DNA of 40,526 nt from Desulfobulbaceae bacterium (GTDB lineage: Bacteria; Desulfobacterota; Desulfobulbia; Desulfobulbales; Desulfobulbaceae), in NCBI GenBank assembly GCA_011389815.1, contig JAABTP010000022.1, positions 1-40,526 on the forward strand. The letters are read 5' to 3'. The stretch's first letter is position 1. Every line of letters starts with the position of its first letter. Made by a program: the position numbers and the translations under genes. The notes under the pieces are model-generated. The model had not been told where the DNA came from, ran no database searches, and saw nothing but the letters and a program-made list of their open reading frames with translations. Shown here piece after piece: positions 16,368 through 24,567 of this stretch.

Positions 16368-17159
16368 TCAAGCTACGTCAGCCGGGATGGCTTGCGCATT
16401 CGGTTTTGAATCGGATTTCGGTTCCGGCAGAGGAAGATGACATTCGTCCAGGAGTTCGGCTACCTTTTGGTGCAGGAGTTCGGCCAGCATCTGTTTATCC
16501 TTTGCCTTGAAATCCCTGGTCGATATCGGTTGGCCGATGCGGAGCACCACATTCCCACCCCGTGACAGCAGTTTGCCCTTGGGTAAAACCTGATGAGTAC
16601 CGTTAAATCCCACCGGGACAACATCGACCCCGGCCTTGAGAGCCAGCATAATAGCACCGGTTTTAAAGGGTTGCAGGTGACCATCAGTACTGCGGGTTCC
16701 TTCGGGAAAAAGGATAACCGAGGCTCCGCCAGCAATGCGTTTTGCAGCATGGTTGAGGCTTTTCACAGCCTCTCTGCCCCGTGAGCGATCAATGGAGATA
16801 TAATCCACTGCCCGCATACCAGAACCGAAGATCGGAATGGCGAAAAGCTCCTTTTTGGCAATCCAGCGGTAATCATGGGAGATATAGCCGGAAAAGGACA
16901 TAATATCAGCCATACTGGCATGGTTTCCAATAAAAATATAGGGTTTGGCAGGATCAAGATGCTCCTGGCCTTCTACCCGAACCTTAATGTTGGCGATTCG
17001 ACAAAGCAGTTTCCCCCAGGTTCTGGGAAAAATCTGTGCCTTTGCTTTTGACTTACGAAACCAATGAACATCTGCAAAGGCACTCAGGCAGACTGCCAGA
17101 GTCAGCGGTGGAATGGTCAGGTAGGCAATAAGAGATCGAAAAAATTGAACAGGAGACAT
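16368..17159 (-). CDS. plsC: 1-acyl-sn-glycerol-3-phosphate acyltransferase
   Basis: The 263-residue enzyme transfers an acyl chain to lysophosphatidic acid, the second acylation step in phospholipid synthesis, at the inner membrane. The N-terminal 30 residues form a membrane segment. Motif I is NHASMAD (His80, Asp85, spacing H-x4-D). The motif II region holds DRSRGREAV, and motif III is FPEGTRS (151-157). A final motif IV-like stretch VVPVGFNG follows. Everything expected is present, and the length is usual. The start at 17159 is preceded by a gap of only 19 bases from the telA stop, so it could be read from the stress-module transcript. BamA follows after its own promoter. Confidence 0.93.
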   Translation of the reverse strand: MSPVQFFRSLIAYLTIPPLTLAVCLSAFADVHWFRKSKAKAQIFPRTWGKLLCRIANIKVRVEGQEHLDPAKPYIFIGNHASMADIMSFSGYISHDYRWIAKKELFAIPIFGSGMRAVDYISIDRSRGREAVKSLNHAAKRIAGGASVILFPEGTRSTDGHLQPFKTGAIMLALKAGVDVVPVGFNGTHQVLPKGKLLSRGGNVVLRIGQPISTRDFKAKDKQMLAELLHQKVAELLDECHLPLPEPKSDSKPNAQAIPADVA

Positions 17160-17178
17160 AGTGGGTTACATAATTGGG

Positions 17179-18321
17179 TTAGGCTGTAACGGATTCGTTA
17201 GCCGCTTTCAAGGCCTCTTTGAGTTTTCCTTCGGCTTCGGCAAGCTTCTGGACACCTTCTGCCCGCTTCTGCTTGTTTTGGGCATCCATTTGAATACCCT
17301 GATCAATAGTTTGCACCAGTTTGTCTGTCATTTTTTGCAGGGTTTCCACCTTCACATACCCTTCTCCCTGGGCTTTTTTTACTTCTGCCTGGGTTTGTCC
17401 CAGCATATCAGCCGTGGACATCATCAGATTATTGGTCATATCTCTGGTTTCGTTCACCATAGCCATTGCCTTTTTTTGATCAAATAAAGAGATGGCGATA
17501 ACCAGTTGTTTTTTCCATTCCGGGATCATCATCAGAATGGAGTCCTGAATCATCTCAACAATGGCCTTGGAACCTTCCTGAGCAACCCGGATGGTGGGGC
17601 CGGAGGTGATTGCTGAGGCACGGGCGAGTTTCAGGTTATACAAGCGACGATCAAGGGCTTGAATGCTGTCACCAAAATCTTTCAGGTTTTGTAATTCCTT
17701 GGCATCCACTGTTTCCTGAGATGCAAGGGTCTGGCGCTGTTGCTCGAACTGCTGCTCCATTTCTACCAGCTTGAGTTCGCCAGCCGCAATAGTTATCTCC
17801 AGGGCATCAAAATATTCCTCATTGCGTTCATACAGAGTGTCCAGACGGTTGACATGCTGAATCTGATTCGCTTTTTCCGCCTCCAGTTTTTTCGCAATGG
17901 CATCAATCTGCACCTTAAGGGTCTCGTAACGCCTAATAAAGGCTCGGGCGTCATCAAATTTGGACGACATCCAGCCACCGATGACCGGAATTCCGCCGAG
18001 AAAGGCACTGAATTTTCCTCCTGCGCTCTTGGGCAGACCGCGCACATCAAGATCTAAAATTTTCCCTTTAAGATCTGCCATGAGATGTCCGGCAGGCCCG
18101 GCATCGCCAGCCCTGATATTAGTCAGCACAGAGTCAGTGAAATCCACCAGACCTTTCTGGTCGCTCACTCCGAATGCCAGCACGGACTGGGTCCTGCTGA
18201 AATCAAGGGTTGGTGCCATATCTCTGGCTGCCTGCATTTTTTTGGATGATTTCTGTTCAAGCTTTGTATACAGCAAGTCATTTTTCTGACCTGATAAGGA
18301 CAGAGCCGGTAAATTGTCCAT
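17179..18321 (-). CDS. telA: TelA-family (toxic anion resistance/YaaN-like) protein
   Basis: The 380-residue cytoplasmic, largely helical protein matches the TelA/KlaA/YaaN family linked to tellurite and other stress resistance in several bacteria. Family hallmarks visible are the long coiled-coil middle (VQIDAIAKKLEAEKANQIQH), the LYERNEEYFDALEITIAAGE helix and the QNLKDFGDSIQALDRRLYNL helix. The GPTIRVAQEGSKAIVEMIQDS segment and the terminal TRDMTNNLMMSTADML belong to the same set. The biochemical activity is unknown. It has a strong ribosome binding site (gaggag, then aaaATG). XpaC-like and solute-binding/VWA genes lie just upstream, the same combination as in yaaN-xpaC pairs of Bacillus, and this supports a joint envelope or stress role. 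Confidence 0.9.
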   Translation of the reverse strand: MDNLPALSLSGQKNDLLYTKLEQKSSKKMQAARDMAPTLDFSRTQSVLAFGVSDQKGLVDFTDSVLTNIRAGDAGPAGHLMADLKGKILDLDVRGLPKSAGGKFSAFLGGIPVIGGWMSSKFDDARAFIRRYETLKVQIDAIAKKLEAEKANQIQHVNRLDTLYERNEEYFDALEITIAAGELKLVEMEQQFEQQRQTLASQETVDAKELQNLKDFGDSIQALDRRLYNLKLARASAITSGPTIRVAQEGSKAIVEMIQDSILMMIPEWKKQLVIAISLFDQKKAMAMVNETRDMTNNLMMSTADMLGQTQAEVKKAQGEGYVKVETLQKMTDKLVQTIDQGIQMDAQNKQKRAEGVQKLAEAEGKLKEALKAANESVTA

Positions 18322-18391
18322 TTTCTCCTCTCTTGTTAAGGATGTATGATCCGCATCGTTTGCCGATGATATAAAATAGAGTTCTCAAGCG

Positions 18392-18561
18392 TTACTTTAA
18401 CAGTCGCACGAAGCCAGCTTGTTCCAAGTGATGATCGGTGGTAAATCCTTGGCTGATACAGCGTTCCTGCATAACAACAAGACTGGAGCAGTCAACCAGG
18501 CTCCACATTTTATCATCATATTTTTTGAGAAATTGCCAGGCCTGTTCATGCTGATAACTTG
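18392..18561 (-). pseudogene. PIN-domain toxin (VapC-like) C-terminal relic
   Basis: On the minus strand 53 codons, starting right at the stop of the solute-binding gene, read QHEQAWQFLKKYDDKMWSLV, then DCSSLVVMQERCIS, then FTTDHHLEQAGF, and end in TAA. This is the usual last third of small PIN-domain ribonucleases, with the acidic residues of SLVDC and TTDHH. The first two thirds and a start codon are missing, and no antitoxin gene is next to it. It is therefore a decayed fragment filling the gap before telA. Confidence 0.72.
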
Positions 18562-19659
18562 TTACATATTGAGATTCGCAGTGATTTTTCTCATCACCTT
18601 TGCGCTGGGTGCAGGCATGACCGCATCTATGCTCCGGGGAAGGCCGACCACCTCCAGGACTGATGGATCGTTTTCAACCCCCATAAGCCCGCTGCGGAAT
18701 CCGTGTCGTTCCCAGGCAAGTTCCTGGGCCTCTGGAGATTTGAGAACCTGGATCATCTTTTTGCCGTTTTCCGTCAGGGCAACAAAGGGATGGGTGGCCC
18801 AAATAGTAGGTACAGGATAGAGAATCCGTACTTTTTTTCTGAGGAGATCCAACGCCTCTTCATGCTCCAGAGAATATTCCACCAGTTGATTTTCGTAACC
18901 AACAATAAGGGGATAAGCCCCAACTCCCTGCTGGAGGAACATATTAAAAAGTACAGCAGAGGAACGCTCCATATGGCCCAGACGGGCATAGAATTTTTTC
19001 ACATCAGGCAGTACGCTGTCAATGGTTCCGGTCGTAACCACTTCACCGTTGTTCAGGGTATTGGCTACAAGGGCGGCAAACATATTGCCGGAGTTGCTCT
19101 TGGTGGGATCTGTGGTTCGAATGATCATTTTGCCGTAGAGTTGGTTAAGGCCTATATCTTTCCAGCTTTTATACTCAACAATCAGCGCAAGGAGCTTGGG
19201 CAGATCAACAATATAGTTTACTCCTTCTTTATGCTCAACAATACCGTTTTTGACCAGAGCATTGGTGATAATATCCCAGGAATAAATAACAATGGGTGAG
19301 TTGAAGATATTTTCCGTGGCCAGAGCACGACCACCAGAGCCGGTAAAAAAATCCACATTGACTTGGCTGGCCGGCCAGAGGAAATCCAGGCCTGTGGTCT
19401 CCCCCATCATTTCCACGCTGCCTGCCTTGCGCACATTAACCTGCAGGCCGTGATCAAGGAGCAGATCTTTTATCTTTTCCGATTGAAGAAAGTCTATCTT
19501 TTCGGAACCGGCCTTGCCGACAAGCATGATCTCAGCCTTTTTGTTTCCAAGAGAGGGAACAAGGGTGCCTGCGTCTTCAATGTGTTCTTTGTCGAGCAGA
19601 AAGACCCCTGCTACCCCCGCCACAATTAATAGAATGATAAGTCCTAAAAATTTTTGCAT
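18562..19659 (-). CDS. Membrane-anchored periplasmic solute-binding-like protein (no VWA domain)
   Basis: From the ATG at 19659 (clear aaggag ribosome binding site) the protein has 365 residues. A hydrophobic N-terminal segment (LGLIILLIVAGVAGVFLL) without lipobox anchors it, and the rest lies in the periplasm. The fold looks like a type 2 solute-binding protein: DFLWPAS, SPIVIY, TDPTKSNSGNMFAAL. The same blocks occur in the VWA lipoprotein at the head of the module (VWPAS, SPVVFA, TSATQSNSGASAFL), so the two are diverged paralogues. This one lacks the VWA part. The ligand is unknown. It lies 13 bases after the second XpaC-like gene. Confidence 0.78.
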   Translation of the reverse strand: MQKFLGLIILLIVAGVAGVFLLDKEHIEDAGTLVPSLGNKKAEIMLVGKAGSEKIDFLQSEKIKDLLLDHGLQVNVRKAGSVEMMGETTGLDFLWPASQVNVDFFTGSGGRALATENIFNSPIVIYSWDIITNALVKNGIVEHKEGVNYIVDLPKLLALIVEYKSWKDIGLNQLYGKMIIRTTDPTKSNSGNMFAALVANTLNNGEVVTTGTIDSVLPDVKKFYARLGHMERSSAVLFNMFLQQGVGAYPLIVGYENQLVEYSLEHEEALDLLRKKVRILYPVPTIWATHPFVALTENGKKMIQVLKSPEAQELAWERHGFRSGLMGVENDPSVLEVVGLPRSIDAVMPAPSAKVMRKITANLNM

Positions 19660-19672
19660 TGCTTCTTCTCCT

Positions 19673-20281
19673 TCAATCAAAGTCAAGCAGATTATCCAAG
19701 GTTTTAGCGTTGGTGCTCAGGTCAATAGCATCATTTTCCAACAGGCGATGGTGGAGCTGCTCAAATTTGGTAACAGCCTTGGTAACAGTCTTTTCTGTTT
19801 CCTTCAATGCTCGCATTGTCTGTGGGGACTGATTTTTTTGATTTTCCAGATCAAGATAACCGGTGAGCACCTCGTGGAGTCGTTGCAGACGATCCGGTAA
19901 GGTTTGTGCAACCTGTACGTCTTCAGGATCTTTCTCAAAATTCAGTACCAGCTCGTCGCCGAGTTCGCAGAGACGAAGCACTGTTTTTTTAAAAGACATC
20001 TGCCTGATCGCTTCCGCATCTTTTCTGAGCAGAGAAAGAACCTGCCTGCATCGGGAAAGATACTGTGTAAACTCTTCCGGTGAAATGTTATCAGGCAGCT
20101 CGGCCAGGACTTTTTTATACTCAGGCGGATAGATCAGCCGTATGCCAACATAGCTGCACACAGCAAGACTGAAGGAAAGCCACCAAGGCATGATAGATAT
20201 CTTCAGTTCTAGCACCAGAAAGGTGAATGCCGCACCGAATCCGGATACAATTTCTTTAATTAACGTATAATAATTGTTCAC
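19673..20281 (-). CDS. XpaC-family-like membrane protein, copy B
   Basis: The 202-residue protein has one or two N-terminal membrane segments (IVSGFGAAFTFLVLEL and MPWWLSFSLAVCSYVGIRL) and a helical cytoplasmic part. The C-terminal HRLLENDAIDLSTNAKTL block resembles the XpaC (5-bromo-4-chloroindolyl phosphate hydrolysis) family. XpaC genes often lie beside TelA/YaaN genes, as here. The start is a GTG at 20281 that shares a base with the stop of the 41-codon relic upstream; gaggag lies 7-8 bases before it. It is clearly a paralogue of the 226-residue copy A, with near identity in VAQTLPDRL-RLHE, NQSPQTMRA and FEQLHHRLLEN. The catalytic nature of the family is doubtful. Confidence 0.75.
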   Translation of the reverse strand: MNNYYTLIKEIVSGFGAAFTFLVLELKISIMPWWLSFSLAVCSYVGIRLIYPPEYKKVLAELPDNISPEEFTQYLSRCRQVLSLLRKDAEAIRQMSFKKTVLRLCELGDELVLNFEKDPEDVQVAQTLPDRLQRLHEVLTGYLDLENQKNQSPQTMRALKETEKTVTKAVTKFEQLHHRLLENDAIDLSTNAKTLDNLLDFD

Positions 20282-20406
20282 TATATTCTCCTCGTCAGGA
20301 GAGCCTGATATGTTATGTTATACCCCTTGGCCTTCCTGAATGCTTTGAGAATATCGGCATAACCTTCAAACATTTGTTCTGACATCACCTCAGCTGGATA
20401 CCGCAT
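20281..20406 (-). pseudogene. 41-codon relic of a second VWA-protein tail, possibly still translated
   Basis: Between the two XpaC-like genes a small frame runs from the ATG at 20406 to a TAG at 20283-20281. Its residues 5-30 (AEVMSEQMFEGYADILKAFR, then KAKGYN) match 18 of 26 residues of the C terminus of the VWA lipoprotein (AEAMSGRMFDGRADVIKAFR, then EAKGYN). Eleven extra residues follow. The bases before the ATG (tgaagg, then seven bases) could serve as a ribosome binding site. The stop is coupled to the GTG of XpaC-like B. It is the leftover of a tandem duplication of the VWA-XpaC pair. Whether the short peptide is made is unknown. Confidence 0.8.
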
Positions 20407-20417
20407 GTTTTTTTCCT

Positions 20418-21098
20418 TCAGTCAAAATCAAGCAGATCATCTAAGGTCTTGGCGTTGGTGCTCAGATCCATAGCGTTATTTTCCAGGAGGCGATGGTGAA
20501 GTTGCTCAAACTTGGCAACAGCCTTTATCACAGCTTTTTCCGTATTGTCAATGGCACGCATGGTTTGGGGGGATTGGTTTCTTTGGGTGGACAGATCAAG
20601 ATATCCGATAAGCATCTCATGAAGACGATATAAACGATCAGGGAGAGTCTGAGCGACCTGCGCATTCCGAGGAACTTTTTCAAAGTTGACCAGCAATTCA
20701 TCACCGAGTTGACAGAGGTGAAGTACGGTACTTCGGAAAGGCAGTTTGTTGATGGATTCCGCATCCTTTTTCAGCAGCGTAAGATTTTCTGAGCAGGTCT
20801 TCAGGAAGGCAATGAAGGTATCTTTGGAAAGATCTTCCGGCAGTTCCACTTCGACTTTTTTATACAGAGGCGGAAAGAGATGTCGAATACCGAAGTAGGT
20901 ACCAAGCGACAGGGCAAACGCCAGTATCCATAAAACACTTTTTTCGGAGCCGTCAAGTATATCTTTAATAAAAATAAATATACTCAACGGGAGAAAGACG
21001 AATATGGCTCCGAAACCAGCTATAATTTCTCTAACCATTGGGTACAGGCAACCCAGTGCCTTTGATTTTTTCGGTGGCGATAGTTTTACAGTGTTCAA
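20418..21098 (-). CDS. XpaC-family-like membrane protein, copy A
   Basis: A 226-residue paralogue of copy B, 24 residues longer at the N terminus. Two membrane segments (AGFGAIFVFLPLSIFIFI and SVLWILAFALSLGTYFGI) precede a helical domain with LPDRLYRLHEMLIGYLDL and the same NQSPQTMRA, FEQLHHRLLENNAMDL blocks. The probable start is a TTG at 21098 that overlaps the TGA of the VWA gene and follows aagggg at five bases, giving tight translational coupling. The following relic and copy B come from duplication. Function is inferred from its company: TelA, solute-binding and VWA proteins. Confidence 0.75.
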   Translation of the reverse strand: MNTVKLSPPKKSKALGCLYPMVREIIAGFGAIFVFLPLSIFIFIKDILDGSEKSVLWILAFALSLGTYFGIRHLFPPLYKKVEVELPEDLSKDTFIAFLKTCSENLTLLKKDAESINKLPFRSTVLHLCQLGDELLVNFEKVPRNAQVAQTLPDRLYRLHEMLIGYLDLSTQRNQSPQTMRAIDNTEKAVIKAVAKFEQLHHRLLENNAMDLSTNAKTLDDLLDFD

Positions 21099-22732
21099 TT
21101 ATACCCCTTAGCTTCTCTGAACGCTTTTATCACATCAGCACGACCATCAAACATGCGGCCTGACATGGCCTCCGCCAATTTCTGCATCTGCTCTTTTTGG
21201 GCCTTGCCGAAAAGAATGGTAAATACTGGAATATCTTTTCCTATATCGTTATTCTTCAGCATGGCGTTAAACTGCTGCAGGCTGCCTTCACTTACCCCGT
21301 CGCTCATCACAATGACTGAGGCGTGATATTTGCCTGAATCCGCATAGCTCTTCATAACCTTCATGGCACGGGCCGCTGCAAGATACATGTTGGTGCCGCC
21401 GCCGGGTTGGAGGGATTCCAATTTATGGAGCAGCTTTCTCAGTTCAGCAGGGTCATTACCCTGTGTCTGAAAGGTATCAATGACCTGATTGTTAAAAGGA
21501 ATAACAATGGTGAAATCGTTGGGCGATGCCTGGAGCAGGAATTGTTGGGCAATTTTCTGATCCAGCAAGGTGCGCATGGCCTTTTTCAGCTGTTCAATCC
21601 CGTTGCCCCGCATACTTCCTGAGTAGTCAAGGACATAGGCTGTAAGGGATGGCTTGCGGAAAGAAGTCTGGTACAGGTTCAGGGCTTCCTCTACCACTGG
21701 AACAGCAGGTACTCTGATGGGATTGAGGATGCGCTGGATATCAATACCCCATTCAGGATTGAACACCCCGCTTTTTGCTGCATCTGCCTGCATGCCCACC
21801 AGGCCGGTTCGTCGTCCCTGCGACTGGATTTTGTCCTGAACCGCAGGGCTGAGCAAATATTCCTGAAGTTTGAGAAAGGCCTTCTCTTTTGCCGTATCGC
21901 CCCGGTTGATAAAGCCCAGCGGGCTGTCAGCAATGGAAAGACCATCCACAGGATAGATTGCATAGAGGGGTTCTTGTCCTGGGGCCAGTTTTTTATTCAG
22001 CTCAATGACCATTGATTCGTAATTGACCATGCCGTCATAATACAAGTATTCTTTGAGCAGCATTTCCATGAGCCAGCCTGAGCTGCCTGAAGAGCGGTTG
22101 ACTGTGTTGAGAAAGCGTTTTATCTTGTTTGTAACCTCTGGATCGCTGAGGTGTTCTGCTGTTAATACTTCTGGAGATCCGGCAAAGGCAGAGAGAAAGG
22201 CCAAAAAGGCGGATGCACCAGAATTAGACTGGGTTGCCGAGGTCATGGCAAAGCGGACATCGCCCCGTTCCGTGGCTTCAAGGATGTCCATAACAGTGAC
22301 GTCTTTTTTATCCCAGCCGAGTTTTTCAGCAATGGATTTTTTAACCGCAAAGACCACCGGACTGCGCATGATGGATTGGGCGTGTTGTAGTATCCCCTGG
22401 TTATCTCCCAGGGAGAGCCAGAGACCAGATGCAGGCCAGACCGCATCAAATTTTGAATGCGTCCCCTGAGTAATTTCATGGGCTATGTCTACAGAACCCA
22501 TATAATGCATGGCGACCTGGATATTATGCTTCCTGCTGAACTGTTGCAGGAGTGGTTCCAGAGTCTTGTTTTCAGACCCTGAGACAATGGACAGGGAAAT
22601 TGCTGGTGCCTGGGCTTTTTGATTTTTTTTGGGAGCGGGTTGCTGTGATTGTGGTTTGTTTTGATCACAGCCTCCGAGCAAGAGGGGCACGATAAGGCTG
22701 ATCAGGAAAAGGATTTTATAGAACTGCTTCAT
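21095..22732 (-). CDS. Lipoprotein with solute-binding-like and von Willebrand factor A domains
   Basis: The 545-residue protein has a lipoprotein signal peptide with lipobox LLGGC (Cys22). Residues about 45-340 form a type 2 solute-binding-like domain (DAVWPAS, RSPVVFAV, ATQSNSGASAFLAF, YAIYPVDGL). Residues about 363-545 are a VWA domain with the MIDAS Asp369-x-Ser371-x-Ser373 in LDYSGSM, a Thr in GGGTNMYLAA, and Asp in VIVMSDGV. VWA domains with an intact MIDAS bind partner proteins through a divalent metal. It leads the module read from the promoter near 22.85 kb and probably works with XpaC-like and TelA proteins at the envelope. The ligand is not known. Similar proteins are found beside telA/xpaC genes in other genomes, from memory. 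Confidence 0.85.
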   Translation of the reverse strand: MKQFYKILFLISLIVPLLLGGCDQNKPQSQQPAPKKNQKAQAPAISLSIVSGSENKTLEPLLQQFSRKHNIQVAMHYMGSVDIAHEITQGTHSKFDAVWPASGLWLSLGDNQGILQHAQSIMRSPVVFAVKKSIAEKLGWDKKDVTVMDILEATERGDVRFAMTSATQSNSGASAFLAFLSAFAGSPEVLTAEHLSDPEVTNKIKRFLNTVNRSSGSSGWLMEMLLKEYLYYDGMVNYESMVIELNKKLAPGQEPLYAIYPVDGLSIADSPLGFINRGDTAKEKAFLKLQEYLLSPAVQDKIQSQGRRTGLVGMQADAAKSGVFNPEWGIDIQRILNPIRVPAVPVVEEALNLYQTSFRKPSLTAYVLDYSGSMRGNGIEQLKKAMRTLLDQKIAQQFLLQASPNDFTIVIPFNNQVIDTFQTQGNDPAELRKLLHKLESLQPGGGTNMYLAAARAMKVMKSYADSGKYHASVIVMSDGVSEGSLQQFNAMLKNNDIGKDIPVFTILFGKAQKEQMQKLAEAMSGRMFDGRADVIKAFREAKGYN

Positions 22733-23145
22733 TTTCTTTCTCCAAAAGAGGCTGGTGGAATGAAAAAATAACGGAAAAGATATTGCAAGAGATTGATCCT
22801 GGCCCCTGACAGCAGGGAGTATGTTCGTAAAAGAAGTATATATTGATACTCCTGGATGTCAAGTACTTCGTCGGGTTATTCATTTGTAAAAACAACAATC
22901 AGCACCAATCTTCCCCTTTGTCCGGTAAGGTAAACAGCAAGAGTTAGTTTTTTGTTAAAAAGTCTTGATGTTGGCCTCACGATTCTTTTTTGTGCTTCTT
23001 TGCATGATGAATTCGCATTTTCGCCTTGATTTTTACAGGGATGATGTGTTTCTATTGATAATAGAATTAATTGAATATTTTGTTGTCTCGCCTTGGGCCG
23101 GGATGGATGTTATATCTTAAATCAGAAGAACTGTAGGCAAAGAAT
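22733..23145. other. Intergenic region between divergent genes, with a promoter
   Basis: The 413 bases separate the minus-strand stress module from the plus-strand zinc-ribbon gene. A good promoter for the module lies inside (22835-22862, listed separately). No gene, RNA or terminator was recognised in the rest. The right part is AT-rich and must hold the promoter of the zinc-ribbon gene, but no clear boxes were seen. Confidence 0.5.
22835..22862 (-). promoter_or_regulatory. Sigma-70-type promoter of the VWA-XpaC-TelA module
   Basis: On the minus strand a consensus TTGACA (22862-22857) and TATACT (22840-22835) are 16 bases apart. The expected transcript start is near 22828, giving a leader of about 95 bases before the lipoprotein start codon. 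The near-palindrome agtata-tattg-atact at its core could be an operator. Confidence 0.65.
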
Positions 23146-24129
23146 ATGCGCTGTAAATGTGATTACATCACTTTTGATCAACTGGAGATATGTCCGAATT
23201 GCAAGAAGGATATATCGAAAATTTCTCAAGCGTTGTCAGGTGTTACAGTCAAGGCCGAAGTACCTGATTTTCTGCGAATGGATATTGATGAGTCAGAGGC
23301 AGAAGCGGAGGAAATGGCCTCATATGATGAAGAGACCGATACAGAAGATGGCTTTGACCAGGAGGTAGAGCTGGACCAGGGCGAGGAAGAAGTCGATTTT
23401 TTCGTTGATGATGAGGAGGAGGTGGAAGACGATGAATCAGGAGGAGAGATTGATTTTGATCTGTCTGGTGACGATGATTCGGAGGACGCAGATGATACTG
23501 ATGATGCCGGAATAGATTTGGCATTGGATGATGCAGATGATAGCGGTCTTGATCTTTCTCTTGATAGCGATGGAGATGATGAGGTCGGTGGCCTTGACCT
23601 CTCCCTGGATGGGGATAGCGAAGAAGGAGATACTGGCTTTTCTCTTGATAGCGATGGAGATGATGAGATCGGTGACCTTGACCTCTCCCTGGATGGGGAT
23701 AGCGAAGAAGGAGGTTCTGACCTTTCCCTTGATAGCGATGGAGATGATGAGGTCGGTGGTCTTGACCTTTCCCTTGATAGCGATGGAGATGATGATCTCG
23801 GAGATCTTGACCTTTCTCTGGATAGCGGTGATGATGACCTTGACGATCTTGACCTCTCACTTGATATGGAGAGTGAGAGTGGGCTTGATATCCCTGACCT
23901 GTCTTCTGGCTCAGATGATGGCGGAATAGGAGAGCTAAGCCTTGAAAGTGATGATGACGCAGGTTCCTCAGACGATGGCCTCTCTGGTTTAGACATGGAT
24001 AATCTTGATCAAGATACCCCTGTTAAGCCGTCAGGTGGCAAAAAAGGGGCGGGTGATAAATCCGGTCCAGAGGCCAAGACAGGAACCGCTCTTGATGATT
24101 TTGATATTGATTTGGGAGATCTTGGATAA
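23146..24129 (+). CDS. Zinc-ribbon protein with a very acidic repeat domain
   Basis: The 327-residue protein opens with a compact zinc ribbon (Cys3, Cys5, Cys16, Cys19: MRCKCDY, then ICPNCKKD). Residues from about 45 to 290 are almost only Asp, Glu, Ser, Gly and Leu, with the repeated pattern LDLSLDSDGDDE. A short basic stretch (SGGKKGAGDK) comes before the last LDDFDIDLGDLG. No signal peptide or membrane segment is seen, so it is probably cytoplasmic. Proteins with this zinc-ribbon plus acidic-repeat build occur in related bacteria without assigned function. The DGDD-type loops could bind calcium, but the pattern does not fit a classical EF hand or RTX repeat. The repeats are also near identical in DNA, so they were recently amplified. 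Confidence 0.8.
   Translation: MRCKCDYITFDQLEICPNCKKDISKISQALSGVTVKAEVPDFLRMDIDESEAEAEEMASYDEETDTEDGFDQEVELDQGEEEVDFFVDDEEEVEDDESGGEIDFDLSGDDDSEDADDTDDAGIDLALDDADDSGLDLSLDSDGDDEVGGLDLSLDGDSEEGDTGFSLDSDGDDEIGDLDLSLDGDSEEGGSDLSLDSDGDDEVGGLDLSLDSDGDDDLGDLDLSLDSGDDDLDDLDLSLDMESESGLDIPDLSSGSDDGGIGELSLESDDDAGSSDDGLSGLDMDNLDQDTPVKPSGGKKGAGDKSGPEAKTGTALDDFDIDLGDLG
23551..23850 (+). repeat. 84-bp tandem repeats within the acidic domain
   Basis: The motif ttgatagcgatggagatgat begins at 23561, 23645 and 23729, a period of exactly 84 bases. A further partial unit begins 45 bases later at 23774. The copies are nearly identical in DNA, including silent positions, which points to recent slippage or unequal recombination. 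Confidence 0.85.
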
Positions 24130-24145
24130 AAGAGCAAAAAATATA

Positions 24146-24175
24146 TTGACAGGGATATTTGAAATGTGATATAAA
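24146..24175 (+). promoter_or_regulatory. Promoter of the tRNA-Phe gene
   Basis: TTGACA (24146-24151) and TATAAA (24170-24175) are 18 bases apart, and the tRNA starts 21 bases further on. This is close to the sigma-70 consensus, as expected for a stable RNA gene. Confidence 0.7.
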
Positions 24176-24196
24176 CGTCTCCACTCAATATTGAGT

Positions 24197-24272
<76 letters not shown>

Positions 24273-24282
24273 GAGAATATTT

Positions 24283-24328
24283 AAGGGTTTTAGGTGGATG
24301 CAGAAAATCTACTTAAAACCCTTTTTTT
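24283..24328 (+). terminator. Rho-independent terminator after tRNA-Phe
   Basis: aagggtttta (24283-24292) pairs perfectly with taaaaccctt (24314-24323) around a 21-base loop, and seven T residues follow. Spacing from the tRNA 3' end is 10 bases. Confidence 0.9.
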
Positions 24329-24567
24329 GTGCCTTACGCTCCAGCCCCCACACTGCCCCCACTTTTTCGGTTATGGGGGCAAGATTTCTGTCTTGAAAAG
24401 ATACCAGGCGGGGTATTTTTTCACCCACTGAAGAACCATTGACACGCCACCCGCTCCTGTTTATCCTCCCCTGAAAAAATATCTTCTATGCGTTGCCGGA
24501 GACCTCTTTCAATTTCTCCCGGCAATAATAACGAGGCTTCCTGTTTTCCGAACACTGCAAGGACTCC
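24329..24567. other. Gap between tRNA-Phe and the DUF3800 gene, no clear feature
   Basis: No gene was recognised. The minus strand has a short open stretch (about 24330-24430) with the look of decayed coding sequence, but no family could be named. A position after a tRNA gene suits integrated elements, yet no copy of the tRNA 3' end was found downstream within the window. Confidence 0.4.

Noticed and set aside
23226-23996. 256-codon minus-strand frame rich in Ser and Arg
   Set aside because: It is the antisense of the acidic repeats; the plus frame has a zinc ribbon and sensible start.
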